Assembly: GCA_963573385.1 (NCBI GenBank) | Contig: CAUYLG010048259.1 | Location: 104,029-168,028 of the forward strand | Reading direction: 5' to 3' | DNA length: 64,000 nt | DNA from: Cacajao melanocephalus | Lineage: Eukaryota; Chordata; Mammalia; Primates; Pitheciidae | Shown here: positions 11,850 through 24,834 of the stretch, in pieces | How positions within the stretch are numbered: position 1 is the stretch's first letter | How the letters are laid out: the number at the start of each line of letters is the position of its first letter | Position numbers and translations under genes: made by a program | The notes under the pieces: generated by a model | The model's input: the letters and a program-made list of their open reading frames with translations, nothing else | Told to the model about the DNA's origin: nothing | The model's database searches: none

Positions 11850-12432
11850 TACTTGTCACAATTAATATTGTAACAAATTGCCACACACTTTGTGGCTAAA
11901 AACAATACAAACTTATTATCTCACAGTTCTATAGGTCAGAAATCCAGGTGGAATTGACTGGTTCCTCCATATATGGCCTTCCAAAGCCAAAATCAAGGTG
12001 TCAGCTTACTCATATTTTGGTGTGCTTGGAGAGGATCCATTTAGCTCATTTAAGTTGTTGGCTGAATTCAGCGTCTTGCATTTGCAGGCCCCAGTTCCTA
12101 TTACTATATTGGCTGTCCCTTGAGAGCCTCTCTCAGCTCCTGAAGACCACTTGCATTCTTAGTCTTGTCTCCAGCCTGCAAGCAGGAGTCCTCCTTACGC
12201 ATCCAGTACCTCTGATCTCCCTTTCTGATGTATGTCTTCTGTCTCTAGCTTGAAAATAGTTATCCCCTTTTAAGTGCTTACCTGGATCCATTGGGCCCTG
12301 GTGATCCAAAATAATCTCCCCATTACAGTTATACCTGCAAAGTCTGTTTTGGCATGAAACATAAAATATGCACAGGTTTTAGGGTTTTAGGGAATGGACC
12401 TACTTGGGGGATGGTTTTTATACCTACTAGAC
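11850..12432 (-). mobile_element. MaLR LTR, MLT1-like
   Basis: Antisense MLT1 landmarks in order: acaaattgccacacactttg, ttattatctcacagttct, aatcaaggtgtcagc, gggccctggtgatccaaaat, and at the end gcacaggttttagggtttt. Old and diverged, with approximate boundaries. MaLRs are non-autonomous ERVL relatives. Confidence 0.75.
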
Positions 12433-12538
12433 TTTTGTACACTTATTGACACTCTACATTTTCCCTATCCATTTGCTATTTACCACTGTAACTCATGAGG
12501 ATTTCTGCCAACATGTATCACCTTTTCATAGAGCTAGT
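12433..12538. other. Short spacer
   Basis: Nothing recognised between the two LTRs. Confidence 0.5.
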
Positions 12539-12543
12539 CTAAT

Positions 12544-13091
12544 TGTATTAGTCAGGGTTTTCCGGGATGGATGGAGAGAGAGAGAGATAGATGAGGGAAT
12601 TCATTAGGGGAAGTGGTTTATGGTTTACATAGTCTGAGAAGTCAGTCTCATGACAAGCCATGTGCAAGCTGAAGACCCAGAGTTGTAGGTAGGTTGGCTC
12701 AGTCCAAGTCTGAAGGCATCAGAACCTGGGAAGCCAAAGGTGTAACTCTCAGTCCAAGGCAAAGTAAGGCCGGAGAGCCTTAGAGGCTGCTGGTACAAGT
12801 CACAGAGTCCAAAGGCTGAAGACCCCGGAGTTCCAATGTCCAAGGGCAAGGTAGAAGACTATCCCTGCTCCAGGAGATAGTCTTTTCTTTGCCTTTTTGT
12901 TCCACCGGGCCCCCAGCCTCCTGGATGGTTTCTGATCACCTTGAGGGTGAATCTCCCCCACTCAGTCCACTAAGGCACTTGCCAATCTCCTCTGGAGACA
13001 CCCTCACAAACACACCCAGAAATAATGGTTTTCCATCTATCTAGGTTATTTCTTAATCCAGTCAAATTGACACCAAAAATTAACCATTACA
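12544..13091 (-). mobile_element. ERVL-class solo LTR (MLT2-like) with perfect 5-bp target duplication
   Basis: In the plus direction it opens tgtattagtcagggtt and closes aaaattaaccattaca, the ends of MLT2-type LTRs read in antisense. Internal landmarks include agtccactaaggcac, caccctcacaaacacaccca and tcaaattgaca. Identical ctaat copies lie at 12539-12543 and 13092-13096, matching the 5-bp duplication typical of class III elements. At 548 bp it is essentially complete. Confidence 0.88.
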
Positions 13092-13096
13092 CTAAT

Positions 13097-14522
13097 GCTT
13101 AATCAGAAGGTTGGTGAGATGCTACCTCTTTTAAGGTAGATTCCGTATTTGGCTGGGTACTGTTGATACCACAACTTCTCTTCTCTCCCAAAGACATACT
13201 GATACTTTGGAACTAGTTTACTTCTTTCTTATTCTTATTCCAGCTGAGCCTTACCACACCATGATCCAGAATATACTGGATTCATATTTGATTATCTCTG
13301 AGCTCATAACATGTCTTCACTTTAGAAGCTGCAGAGAATATTTTTCTAAATTTATATAAATACTTTCTTATTAACTTACGAGAATGTGCATGAGTCATTT
13401 AAATGTGTGATTCCCAGTGGATTTAATCTAAAATTTGTTCTTTAAATGCAGAAAAATAAATGGGATATTGAAGATGTGTTCTCATGGAGTTTACCAAAAG
13501 AAAAGGCACATTTAAACTCCAACTGCAGGATTTGTTTCACTTTAAAAACAGGCAGCCCTGTCTTAAAATACAATAGCATTTTGTGTTAAAGGCTAAATTG
13601 CTAAAACACATCTATTTAAAATAAAATCATAATAGTCTCAAGAGCTGCATCTTATCACACTTATTTCTCACCAAAAAATAGTTTTGTGTACAGATGGCAG
13701 CAATTATGCAATGTAATGTATGTCAAGAATATTTGTTAAGATACCACTGGGGGCCAAGGCTTTATAGCCACTGCAGTCCTTTCTTGGTGAGCTTGTTTTA
13801 AAAGACATTTCTCATCCATTCAGACAGGTTCTTTTGCTGAAAGTCTCCAAAGACTATTTCATTATCATACCTTTCCAATGACTTTCCATAAAAGAATACA
13901 AGATGTGAATCTGGCTTTTAATATGTACCATTTAAAGTAGTTATCAATGATACATTAGTCATTCCATCCAGTGCCCCTGTGAGGTGGGTGAGTGAATAAT
14001 TACAGGTGACCTTCAGACAAGTGAGTATCTAATGCAGCCTTGAAGGCTTCTAAGTATGGGGTGTTTTCTTGGATGAGTGAGTAATCATTGAGTCATCAGC
14101 ATGACATTTGAGAAGTCATTAGGGATTTGTAAGTAAAACAAACCCATTTTTCTTAGTCATGATAATGGGCTACTGTTCTTACCTGTAATGCAGGATATGA
14201 GCTTTTCCTTTTCTTTTCTCAAGATGTATCACTTGATGGGTATATTTTCCTTCAGGAAAGGACACAAAGTTGGAGGTATCAGAAGCAACAATGTTGAATA
14301 AAAATAATTTTTTTCAGCTGTAAAACAAAAAAAAGAAGGCAAGACAAGTGGATTCCTATTTTCTCTTCCATGGCTAATTTGAAAAACAACAACAACAACA
14401 ACAAAAACCATTTGAAAGCAATTCTAAATGTTTAACTCTAGTTTATGAAACTGAACTGTTCAATAGCCTTGAATGAATCATTTATCCTGTTGGTTATACA
14501 TTAAATCTGTCAGACTATCTTA
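13097..14522. other. No recognised gene; a (CAA)n microsatellite
   Basis: Unassigned AT-rich sequence. A short CAA repeat lies at 14382-14408. Open frames are at most about 60 codons. Confidence 0.55.
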
Positions 14523-14652
14523 GCTTCTCAGGAGGCTGAGGCGGGAGGATCACTGGAGCACAGGAGTTCAAGGCTGCAGTGAACTAGAATCATGACATTG
14601 AACTCCAGTCTGGGTAACAGAGTAAGACCCTGTCTCAGAATTAAAAAAAAAA
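14523..14652 (+). mobile_element. Partial Alu
   Basis: Starts in mid-element at ctcaggaggctgaggcggga, runs through ggaggatcactggagcacag, ctccagtctgggtaacagag and gaccctgtctcag to an A-rich tail. The 5' half is absent. The words suggest an old Alu type. Confidence 0.88.
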
Positions 14653-15814
14653 ATGCTATGAACAGTATATGGAAAGACATTTGCCATCCATTTTTGTAGC
14701 CTCCCATACCTTCAATAGACAAGGTGCTTAATATCTATTTGTTGAATAATAATGCCAATTTCTTTTTGTAATCACTTTTATTCAATAACTTCTTTCTCTA
14801 TCTCAAAGTTAAAGGAAAGGAAGGGAAAAAAGGAAGGAGTGGGGAAGGCATTCTTTGCTCTTGACACTTTTTGTAGTTGAGCTGTATTCAAGAAAAGAAA
14901 CAATTTAGCCAGTAAGGGATTGAGTGCTCATAATGAAGACCTCTACCAACATTTATTTTTGCTTATCCAATGCACAAAAAGAATGATGAGAAATCATTTC
15001 TCTCTAGTTTAATATCTTTTCCCATTTCTTTCGATTTTGATATTTATTCCAACCTGTTAACTTTATTTCTTCTTCCCAAGATGATCTCCCCCATGCCCTC
15101 TTCTGCAGCATTTTCTCTACTTTTATTCAATTAACAAGAGACCCTAGGATAACAAACTTTCATCCTTACTAATTGTTCTTTTTTCTTAGTCATAAAAACC
15201 TAGATAGACATAAAAATGTACATCAATTGAATTGTGAAGGTTAAAAATGATTCACTTTTCTTACTTTTCATCTTTTCTTCATTTTCTCATGTTTTTTTTT
15301 TCTACTTATGTTTTCAATGCCCTTCTTTAATTTTATTTATCTTTCTGTTCTTCAGAGATAATTAGCAGTGTGTCACTTTTTACACTCAGTCTCCAAGGCA
15401 GAATCTACTTCATAATTAGTTTGAATAGTTATGCCACCTAAACAGTCCTTGGCAGCAGTTTAGTTAGGTACTAAAAGCATACGGTAAGGATTTTGTTCAG
15501 TATATGGCAGAATCAATATGGTGCTGATTTAAATTTCTTTATTGTAACAACACCTGAAAGCAAGCTTTCATTTAAAGCACACTTGCCTTAATCAGATGGT
15601 CAATAATTGCAACAACTAAGAGAAATAGAATTGCTTTACTCAGGAATTGCATCATTTACTAAAGGAGGGGAGACAATATTACTGAAATGGTCTTCCAACT
15701 CTTTCAGAATTGGTTTGCGCTATATTAGGATCAAGTACAAAAGGCTGATAGGAAAACCTTTATCATTTTATCTGGAGGATACTTACAAGATCTAACTACT
15801 AATCAACAAAAACT
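14653..15814. other. No recognised feature
   Basis: AT-rich; a short purine-rich stretch lies at 14808-14848. Nothing gene-like. Confidence 0.55.
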
Positions 15815-15910
15815 TTTGTTCACACAATGATTCATTCGCTTGTTTACTCATTCAACAAACATTTATGCTACTAGCATGTGCCAGGGCATTGTGCTAAGAA
15901 CTAACACACA
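15815..15910 (-). mobile_element. L2 3' end fragment
   Basis: ttcattcgcttgtttactca, then caacaaacatttatgct, then atgtgccagggcattgtgct: the antisense of the L2 3' terminus. Confidence 0.7.
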
Positions 15911-16613
15911 TTTTTGTCTTAGTTTGGGCAAAGCCATCCAGTGAGTAAGTAGCAGAGGCAAGATAATAATATCGACTTCTTTCTTCTATGAGTCCTAAGT
16001 GAAAACTCTGCAGTGGAAATTTCCAAACTCATTTACTGGGAAAGCAGCTGTACAAAACTGGCCGAGCTTAATATAAAATAAAATGGAGAGTTTTTTATAG
16101 CTAATTTTTTGTGTATGTATTTTTTAAATGCACCATGTTTAGTTTCCATGGAATCTGTGAACTTGTGGGGAACATAGTGTACTTTTCTAAAGGCAGATGC
16201 TTAAGTTCTTTCAAATATCTGACATACGAGTTAGAGAGAGACAGGATGATTAAATGGAAAGTGGGTGGAACAGCGAGTGTGGATACCCTATGTTGAAAAT
16301 GTGTGGCCCTAAAATTTTTGAAGGGTCTTTTGAGTTAGCTGATGTCATTGCTTCTAAAGCTCTAAACTCATCACAGAAGTAGAGCTGCTTTTAAATGTAC
16401 CCACAGCTCCAGAATTTTCTCTTCACTCTCTTTACCACCTGGTTGTACTGATACACATAGTTACACAACTAAACTCAACACAGATAGAAAATAAACTTCA
16501 AGGTCCCATTTTCTTTCTCTCTCATCTATAGCAGCCCTTCTTATTTCCTGTTTCTGAAAAATGGGCATCTTCCCATATACCTCATACTATTATGAAAATA
16601 AATTAAGAATAAG
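15911..16613. other. No recognised feature
   Basis: Unassigned sequence up to the next Alu. Only short open frames. Confidence 0.55.
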
Positions 16614-16875
16614 TTGGCCGGTCATGGTGGTTCATGCCTGTAATCCCAGCATTTTGGGAGGCCGAGGTGGGAGAAACTCTTGAGGTCGGAAGTTTGAGAC
16701 CAGCCTGGCCAACATGGCGAAACCACGTCTCTGCTAAAAGTACAAAAATTAGCCAGGCGTAGTGGTACACACCTGTAATCCCAGCTACTCAGGAGGCTGA
16801 GGCAGAGAATTGCTTGAACCAGGTAGGCTGAGATCGCAGTGAGACGAGATCATGCCATGCACTGCAGCCTGAAAA
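16614..16875 (+). mobile_element. Alu, 3' truncated
   Basis: Sense Alu from ggccggtcatggtggttca through tgtaatcccagc, gagaccagcctggccaacat, the second tgtaatcccagctactcagg, to cactgcagcctg. The final tail region is replaced by a short A-run. Confidence 0.95.
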
Positions 16876-16880
16876 AAAGT

Positions 16881-17394
16881 CTACGTGAAGTTGTATTCAA
16901 ATATAATAATGTAATTTAAATTTCCTAATCCTTCATTCTGAAGGGCAAGGCTCTTGAATGACGAAGTATTCAATGCTTAGCTAACAGTCTTGCAAGAGGT
17001 GCACTTATATAACTTGAAACCAAGTCACCTTTGATAGTTTTGGCATATTGGTACCTTTTTGAAAAATGTTTTGAGAAAGTCATAAATGAGAGATTTGTAG
17101 ATACAGTTATAATTGTCAACATTCTTAAAGAAAGTCATATAAATTTCAGGAGAAAGACTCCCTCTCACTCTGTCAGCTGTTGATTGCTAATCTAGCTCAG
17201 ATGAACAAGAACATTATTCTTGACCAAGTATTTTAGTGATACTATTCCCTTTGCTTCCACCTTTTCTCTGCAATAAATGTGAAAGCCAGTTGCCTGATAA
17301 TATGATTATTTATCTTAGGTTTCTGGCTGGCAAAGCAACACCCCAAGGATTCCATGACAATGCTTCATATTTCAAAGCCCATAACTTCAGGGTA
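16881..17394. other. No recognised feature
   Basis: AT-rich spacer. Confidence 0.55.
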
Positions 17395-17640
17395 ATAATG
17401 TCTTATATTTGTAATATGCTTTCATGTTTCACTATTTACAAAGTATTTTACATGAATTGCCTTTTTGTTTCTTAAAAAATTGGGTAAGGGAGGAATTGTT
17501 CCTTTTATTTTATAGATGAGCCACGTGATGTCAGAAATGTGATGTGCCATGCTCCACCACAGACAGAAAGTAGAATAGCCAAGAACTTGAATCCAAGCCT
17601 TCTCATGCCAAAATTCCCCTTTGATATGTGAAGGCGCCCT
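17395..17640 (+). mobile_element. MIR SINE, probable
   Basis: Order of words fits MIR: tttacaaagtattttacatg, a ttttattttatagatgag core, then a diverged gaacttgaatccaagcct 3' part. Confidence 0.6.
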
Positions 17641-17944
17641 TATCACTCCAAAGGTAAATGAAATCATTGTCAAATGAAGACCCACAGAACATTTTTATTG
17701 ACTCGCTATTGCTGAATTTTTTTTCTCTATAAATCTTTCTCAGATTTGTTCTTTGTTTTACAATGGAAACTCATTACATGATATATCAAAGAAAAGCAAA
17801 CCAACTGAATTGTTGATGCTAGAAAAAAATATGGAGGGTTTAATTCAGTCAGTTTAGTCTCTTGTAACGGAGAACCCTAATAAACTGTGACAAATACATT
17901 ATTAGTGAAACTAGCAAGTTTTTAAATGTTATTGTCTTGAAGTT
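17641..17944. other. No recognised feature
   Basis: AT-rich spacer. Confidence 0.5.
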
Positions 17945-18090
17945 TTTTAACTTTAAAATGGGGATTATAATCATACCTACCTCAGACACTCATATGAGAA
18001 CTAAATATGTATAGCACTCTTCCTAAAGTACCTGGCACACAACAGGCACTATGATGGTTAGCAATGATTAACTATTATTAGTGAATAAGT
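17945..18090 (-). mobile_element. MIR SINE
   Basis: Antisense MIR core: aaaatggggattataatcat, acctacctcagacac, then gtacctggcacacaacagg. Confidence 0.7.
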
Positions 18091-18598
18091 TATAATGATA
18101 ACACATTAACTGGTGCTTTAATTACTCCAAGTAGGTTTAAAATCACATGCATTTAAATAAACTTTCTTTTTCTTTTTTTTAAAAGATTTTCACATATTAT
18201 TTTAAAGGCTGAGGTTTTCAAACAAGAAAGATAAGTTTTATTAAGATTAACTAACCTCCCGGGTTAGAGTTCAGAAAAGAAGGTCAGTGCTACAAATCCT
18301 GAGTGTGTTTTGGACTTACACATCTTTAGACTTTTTGACCTAAGAGCATCCTGGCAGGTTCAGACTAAGCATAGAGTGCTCTCTTGCTTCAGTAATTGGC
18401 ACTTAGAGTAATAATTACATCAATCATGCTGTCCAGAAACATACAGTATTTAGACTTAATGGGAATAAAACAACTTATTAAAAATTTTTTTTAATAATGT
18501 TAATCATCTATATTAAGCCCCTATGCATATGACAACAGAAATGAGTGATCACATTTGAGGGTCTAAAACTTCTCCTCAATTCATGATTCTGTTCATTG

Positions 18599-18627
18599 CA
18601 TTCCCTTACCAATGAGGTAAGGGAATG
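18599..18627. repeat. Perfect 12-bp inverted repeat with a 5-base loop
   Basis: cattcccttacc (18599-18610) is followed by aatga and then ggtaagggaatg (18616-18627), exact reverse complements. Confidence 0.9.
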
Positions 18628-18737
18628 ATCGCTTTATGGAATTGATAGCTTGTTACTAGTTATTCATTTTGATATAAAAACTCTTTTTAGTAGGTTATAG
18701 AGTTTAGATAGGAAATATATAGATTAATGGCTAATTT

Positions 18738-18836
18738 TTAAAAGAAGAAGGGAAGCAGGGAAGGAGGAAAAAGAAAAGAAGAGAAGGAAGGAAGAGGAAG
18801 GGATGGAGAGAGAGAAGAATGGAGGAAGGGGGGAAG
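18738..18836 (+). repeat. Polypurine (GGAA/GA-rich) tract
   Basis: About 100 bases are almost wholly A and G with only three pyrimidines, including several ggaagg words. It may have arisen from a microsatellite. Confidence 0.9.
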
Positions 18837-19384
18837 AATTTAGAATTATTTTAGTTTCAAATAACAGATAAAAACAAACCTGCCCCTAGTTTAAGAAAAT
18901 TTAGTTTGTGAATACTCAAGTCTCTCACACAACTAAAGACCACGAATACATCATCAGAGTCTTGAGGACAACGAGAACTAGAGTGAAAATACCATCAAGA
19001 ATTTTTGTTCATATTTTTTTAATGTGGAAAACAAGACTGTGAACAGTTCTTAAATTTTACATATAAGAATCAATCATACATGGAGACTGACTTGATATTT
19101 TCTTTGCCTAAGACCACAATTCCTAGGGAAGGGATTTGCTGGTCTAGATTTAGTCAGATTGGAGCCTCAGACCCAGTCACTGTGACTAGGGTTGGAAGGG
19201 AAGGAAGTGGGGCGTTACAATCAGCCCAGATTGGGTGAGTTATTTACTCTTCAACCAATCCCCTATGGTCAGGGGTCAGGGTCATTTCCAATTTTCTTGT
19301 GCTTGCTCCCACCATGTGCACGTAAGGGAGAATAGTTCCTAGAAAAGGGGTAGAGACAGATAGCCCTGTTGGATTCTATTGAAA

Positions 19385-19505
19385 TTCATTTGTTTATAAA
19401 ACATTCATACAACTAATATTTAATGAGCACCATCTGTCTTCTAGGTGCTTAGGATACAGCAATAAACAAAACAAACACGCTGAACTCATGGAGAGCTTGC
19501 ATTGT
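19385..19505 (-). mobile_element. L2 3' end fragment
   Basis: attcatttgtttataaaaca, aatatttaatgagcaccat, ggatacagcaataaacaaaa, and ctcatggagagcttgcatt give the antisense L2 3' region in order. Confidence 0.75.
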
Positions 19506-20002
19506 TTTTACTTGAAAATGATTTAAGAACATTATGGTTACTATTCCCATTATTTTACGCCTGCCTCCAGAGAATTTAAACTATCCAAAGTTTTTGTTTG
19601 TTTGATTTTTTAAACTTGGAGCTAAAATCAGTTCTTATACTATTCAATCTGAACACAGCAAAAAGATTTGGTTTTGGATGATACACTGCTTCTCTTGGTT
19701 GATCAAGTCTGATGTCTGACGTGTCTACCAGGAGTTTGCATGTTTCACTGTTAGTGTTTTGTACCCACTTTTTTTTAATTATTTTCTTTTTAGATCACTC
19801 TAGTTGCTCTTCAAAGAAGCAGTCTATTTTTAATTTGGTAAGTTATAGCCTTGGATTTAATTTGGTAAGTCTCTCTGAGACTTGATAAACTTGGCCTTTC
19901 TTTATGGGAAGTTTCACATGCCAGGCTTCCGAAAAGTTTGATTATTTTAGCTAAATGTTTTTTAAGAAGTGCAGAGAAGGCCACATACAGTAGGCTGGTG
20001 GA
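19506..20002. other. No recognised feature
   Basis: Unassigned. A 14-base word (ttaatttggtaagt) occurs twice within 19830-19870. Confidence 0.5.
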
Positions 20003-20639
<637 letters not shown>

Positions 20640-21475
20640 CCATTCATGAACAGATACTTCTCAAAAGATGTTCATGTGGCCAACAAACATGAAAAAAGGC
20701 TCAATGTCACTGATCATTAGAGAAACGAAAATCAAAACCACAATGAGACACCATCTCATGCCAGTCAGAACGGCAATTATTAAAAAGTCAAGAAACAACA
20801 GATGCTGGCGAGGCTGTGGAGAAATAGGAACGCTTTTACACTGTTGGTGGGAATGTAAATTAGTTCAACCATTGTGGAAGACAGTGTGGTGATTCCTCAA
20901 AGGCTGAGAACCAGAAATACCATTTGACCCAGCAATCCCATTACTGGGCATATGCCCAAAGGAATGTAAATCATTCTATTAAAAAGATACATGTACACGT
21001 ATATTCATTGCAGCACTATTCACAACAGCAAAGACATGGAATCACCCAAATGCCCATCAATGATAGACTAAATAATGTAGTACATATATGCCATGGAATC
21101 CTATGCAGCCATAAAAAGGAACAGAATCATGTCCTTTGCAAGGGCATGGATGGAGCTCGAAGCCATTATCCTCAGCACACCAATGCAAGGAACAGAAAAC
21201 CAAACACTGCATGTTTTCACTTTTCAGTGGGCACTGAACAGTGAGAACACATGGACACAGAGAGGGGAACAACATACACTGGGACTGTCCGGGGGTGCAG
21301 TCGGGGGAGGGAGAGCATCAAGATAAATAGTTAATTCATGTGGGGCTTAATACCTTGGTGATAGGTTGATAGGTGCAGCAAACCACCATGGAACACATTT
21401 ACCTGTATAACAAACCTGCATGTCCTGCCTATGTATCCTGACTTAAAAGAAAATTAAATGAAATTTTTAAAAATG
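20640..21475 (+). mobile_element. Primate L1, 5'-truncated 3' end
   Basis: About 830 bp of a primate-age L1: the C-terminal part of ORF2 (cttctcaaaagatgttcatg, acactgttggtgggaatgta, ccagcaatcccattactggg), then the 3' UTR (gatagg, gtgcagcaaaccaccatgg, acaaacctgcatg) and an A-rich tail. Reading frames are broken. Truncation at the 5' end is usual for L1 insertions. Confidence 0.93.
20668..20892 (+). pseudogene. L1 ORF2 C-terminal fragment, broken
   Basis: Translation shows the cysteine-bearing C-terminal segment of L1 ORF2 (GEIGTLLHCWWECKLVQPLW) and then a TGA at 20890-20892. A further piece in another frame (MESYAAIKRNRIMSF at 21093) belongs to the same ancestral protein. Stops and frame changes leave no function. 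Confidence 0.85.
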
Positions 21476-23869
21476 AGGTCTTATTGAAAGAAAAATAAAG
21501 AATGTGATTTGCTAACTTCCCATTATTAATGATTTATTAGCATTAAAGGTCATTAAAAGCAAATTTTCTTAACTGGAATCTTAAAGAATGTATTTAACAA
21601 GCCCCTGCCTCCTGATTTTGCTAAATTAGTGATTTTCAAAGATGTAAACTTGGAAGTAATTTCTAAATCAAATAGGTACATGGTGAAAATATTTTTTTAA
21701 TTAAAGAGACATAGAGTGCCATTGACCAGTTTGAAATTGTCTCTAGTTAATGGTGGATATCAATAAATATGTTTAAGTGGATTGTACCTTAGAGTTTGGT
21801 AAGTTGTTTTATATCTTTTTCGGTTTAAGATGAAATGTATAATAAATAGGACACTCATCAGCTTTTTTAAAAGAGTCAATAAAAATACTACACTGGACAA
21901 ATTACTCTAGATTTGTATGGCAATATTTCCATATGTATGTCTAATGTTCTTCAGCGTTACATATTATTATGTTTAATGAGGGAGAAAGAACTTTTAAATT
22001 GCACATTAGTTTTCATATAGAAGGTATGCAATGCATTTATTTAAATGAATTGTGCTGAATTATACAAGAAGAACTTATACACGCTGGGTTCCTCTTGACC
22101 CAAATATCCCTGAAAGTTGAAGTGTTTTGTATGTTGGTCAGTATTTCTGCATTTGCACATAGCCAGAAGATTGATGGCCACTCAAAATCATTGGCATCAG
22201 ACCCATAAACTATGTGTTTCTCTCTATGGTATTTCTGTGTTTTGCTATAAGCAAAGCTCTGTAAAATAAACACAACTCTCGTTACATTAGAGATGAAGTT
22301 GTCACAATCATTCTAGTTCATATCCAGATGATATTAAAAATAGAGTTTTTCACAAGGTAAGCAACAGGGAAATTACATTTCCTAGATTCAGGTCCCCTGC
22401 ACAATTTCCAAGTGATGTAGCATCAACATCAGGCAAAAAGTTTGATTTTATGACAATGTGTTTACAAATATATTTGCAACACCCTGAATGGGATTTGAGA
22501 TTCAGTTCTTGCCTATGATACCCGTGGCTGCTTGCCTATAGTTGTGTCTCTTGGCAATATGATGAAAATGAGTCCAATGTTTATTTTTGTTCCTCTTTGG
22601 TTTAAACTATCACCCCACCAAAAAATAAATAAATAAATAAATAAACTATTTAGATGATACTTTAAATGCCAAAAGGACACATTAATTAAATGTTACGAAG
22701 TGAATATTCCAGAAAGGATGTCATTCATGATAAAAGCCCAATAAGGAGTCACTTTTGAAAACGGAGAAGCCCCAAATGAAATACAATGTAAATTACAGTA
22801 GCTCATCAAAACTAACGTATATCTCACGAACTATTCAACAGTTCTCTGTTTCATAGTCTGAAATTAAAATGTGTATGTTTTTCTCTAAGGTCTAGTCCCA
22901 GTTGTCTCATATTTTTGATGGACAAATATTACTGGGATATTACTTTAAGTAACTTACTTCTCCTCTTTTTTTTAAATACAAGTTTAATTTTAAACTTTTT
23001 GCACTTGGTAATGTATAATATATAGTAACTAGTTCAAGGGCTATAGTTTTCTACAAAGGTTAAAATTAAGTGCAATGTAATCTTTTGCAGAAAAATTTCC
23101 TGAATTTTTTTTAAGATTCAAAAAATGGAGGCAGGGTTAAGAACATTTGCTGGGAATTATTGTGATTTTAGAGGCCATGCATCGCTTTAGTGTAGACCGT
23201 TTTCTTGTGCTAATGAAGACTTTAGAGAGAATAACAGCCTCTTTTCTTGTTTTGACTTTATCTGGTACTGTTTGTGCCTTTCTCCTTCACACAGTCCATT
23301 TCCTTTATGTTTGCTGGGTGTACATCAGTAATCAGGATAAGAGAATTAAAGTAAAATGTGTTTTTCCACCTAAAAAGTACAAATTGTTTTTTCTTCCACC
23401 TCACTTAATTTTGTTAGCCTTGCTGAAATAAATTTGAAAAACTACCAGGGAAATGTGTCAGCTAAAGGCAAGACCTGTCCAGTTTAGAATTAAAGCTTTG
23501 ACTTGAAGTTTGGGCAGTTTATTTTTGAATAATTTTTGTGTTTTCGGGAGTAATTATAGCACTGAGTAAGAGAGAGATGAGAGCTGAAGAATTTTGAAAG
23601 CACAGCAAGACTTTTAAAATGAGGTAGGGTATCAATCCATAAACAGATACAGAAGAAAATAGTTAAATAGTTAATTAAAAAAAAAAAAAAAGAAGAGTGA
23701 AGAATGGGTATCATGGGTCAAGGAATAGTGCTTTTTGGGGTACCATCTATTTAATCTGGTGTTCGTAGCTCTGAGTTATGGCTTTTCTTCCTCTAAAACA
23801 AGGGACAAAATAATTCGCACGCTTTTGTTGTTATTTTTTCTCTTGAATTAGTGTCTTGAGTTTAGATTT
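21476..23869. other. No recognised gene; (AAAT)n microsatellite and an A-run
   Basis: AT-rich sequence with an AAAT repeat at 22622-22646 and an A-run at 23677-23691. A 94-codon plus-strand frame (23147-23431) and a 78-codon minus-strand frame (22037-22273) have no recognisable domains. Confidence 0.55.
22622..22646. repeat. (AAAT)n microsatellite
   Basis: Several tandem aaat units in an AT-rich context. Confidence 0.9.
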
Positions 23870-24030
23870 TTGTACATTGTACTCTTTGTATAACTTTTTG
23901 CAAGTGAGCAAATCTCCTTAATTCTCCCATTTCTCACTGGTAAATGGAAGCTAAGGAAGAATACTCACCTTGCAGGGTTATTGGAAGGAAGAGAAGTAAA
24001 ATATATTAAATGCTGGGCTCTTCTTAAAGT
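23870..24030 (-). mobile_element. MIR SINE, tentative
   Basis: gcaagtgagcaaatctcctt, a tctcactggtaaatggaag block and acctngcagggttatt-like words fit an antisense MIR, but diverged. Confidence 0.45.
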
Positions 24031-24834
24031 GTAACAAAAAGTAACTGGTGCAGCCGTAACCGAGACTGGAGGGAGGGCTAAGGCCAGTTAAACCAGAAAG
24101 AGTTGATTGTTGGTGAGAGCCTGCTCTGGGTTGAGAGAATACATGGGCAAAGAGTGCTGACTTGGGGTCCAGGGTTATATCAAATGGTGTCACTAAACTA
24201 TTCATGGAAGCCAATGATGAGAGATCATAGAGCCCTAGGCAACATGAGTTATAGCCTAGGGCACAGGCAGCCAAGGAAAAAGTCCAGCCTTTAGAGCAGA
24301 TTGAGTGCATATCAACAGGGAGCTCAAAGGCTAATGGTGTACACAAATTGACTAGGGTCAACAAAGGCAGTGCACTGCAGAATTGGCAGTAAACCTTTCC
24401 CTACTAGGAAAAACAAACTTTTAAAAAGAAATAAAGAATATCCAACATGGCCAAAAAGGACTTCCATCATCCAGCTCCAGCCTGCCTTAATAATGCTCAC
24501 CATGAGCCATTTCCTTTCTCTCTGAGTACCAATCACACAAGATTTCTGGGAGTAACTTTAAGCATAACATGTCTTATATTTAAGGCTCTTCGTTTATGTA
24601 GCACTTGCAAATGCCTACACGTCTTTAGATGTCTGTTTAATGACCTTTTTAAAGGCAATCCTTATCTGCTCAAACTCTAATCTCTGACAATATAATATTT
24701 TACAATCCTGTACTTCTCTTACTTGTCAGTAATAGTAACTTAGTTAAATAATTGAGGATCTAATTGGTCATTTAAAGTTTCTTCACTTGCTTTTTTTTTT
24801 TGTTTTTCCTTTTATTTATTTACTTTTTAAGGAC
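24031..24834. other. No recognised feature; minor inverted repeat
   Basis: A minus-strand frame of 128 codons (23978-24364) has no recognised domain. Complementary 9-mers gccctaggc and gcctagggc occur about 13 bases apart near 24231-24262. Confidence 0.5.

Larger units (their letters stand above)
18091..19384. other. No recognised gene; contains a perfect hairpin and a polypurine tract
   Basis: AT-rich sequence. Two structures stand out and are listed separately: the hairpin at 18599-18627 and the purine tract at 18738-18836. Confidence 0.55.
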
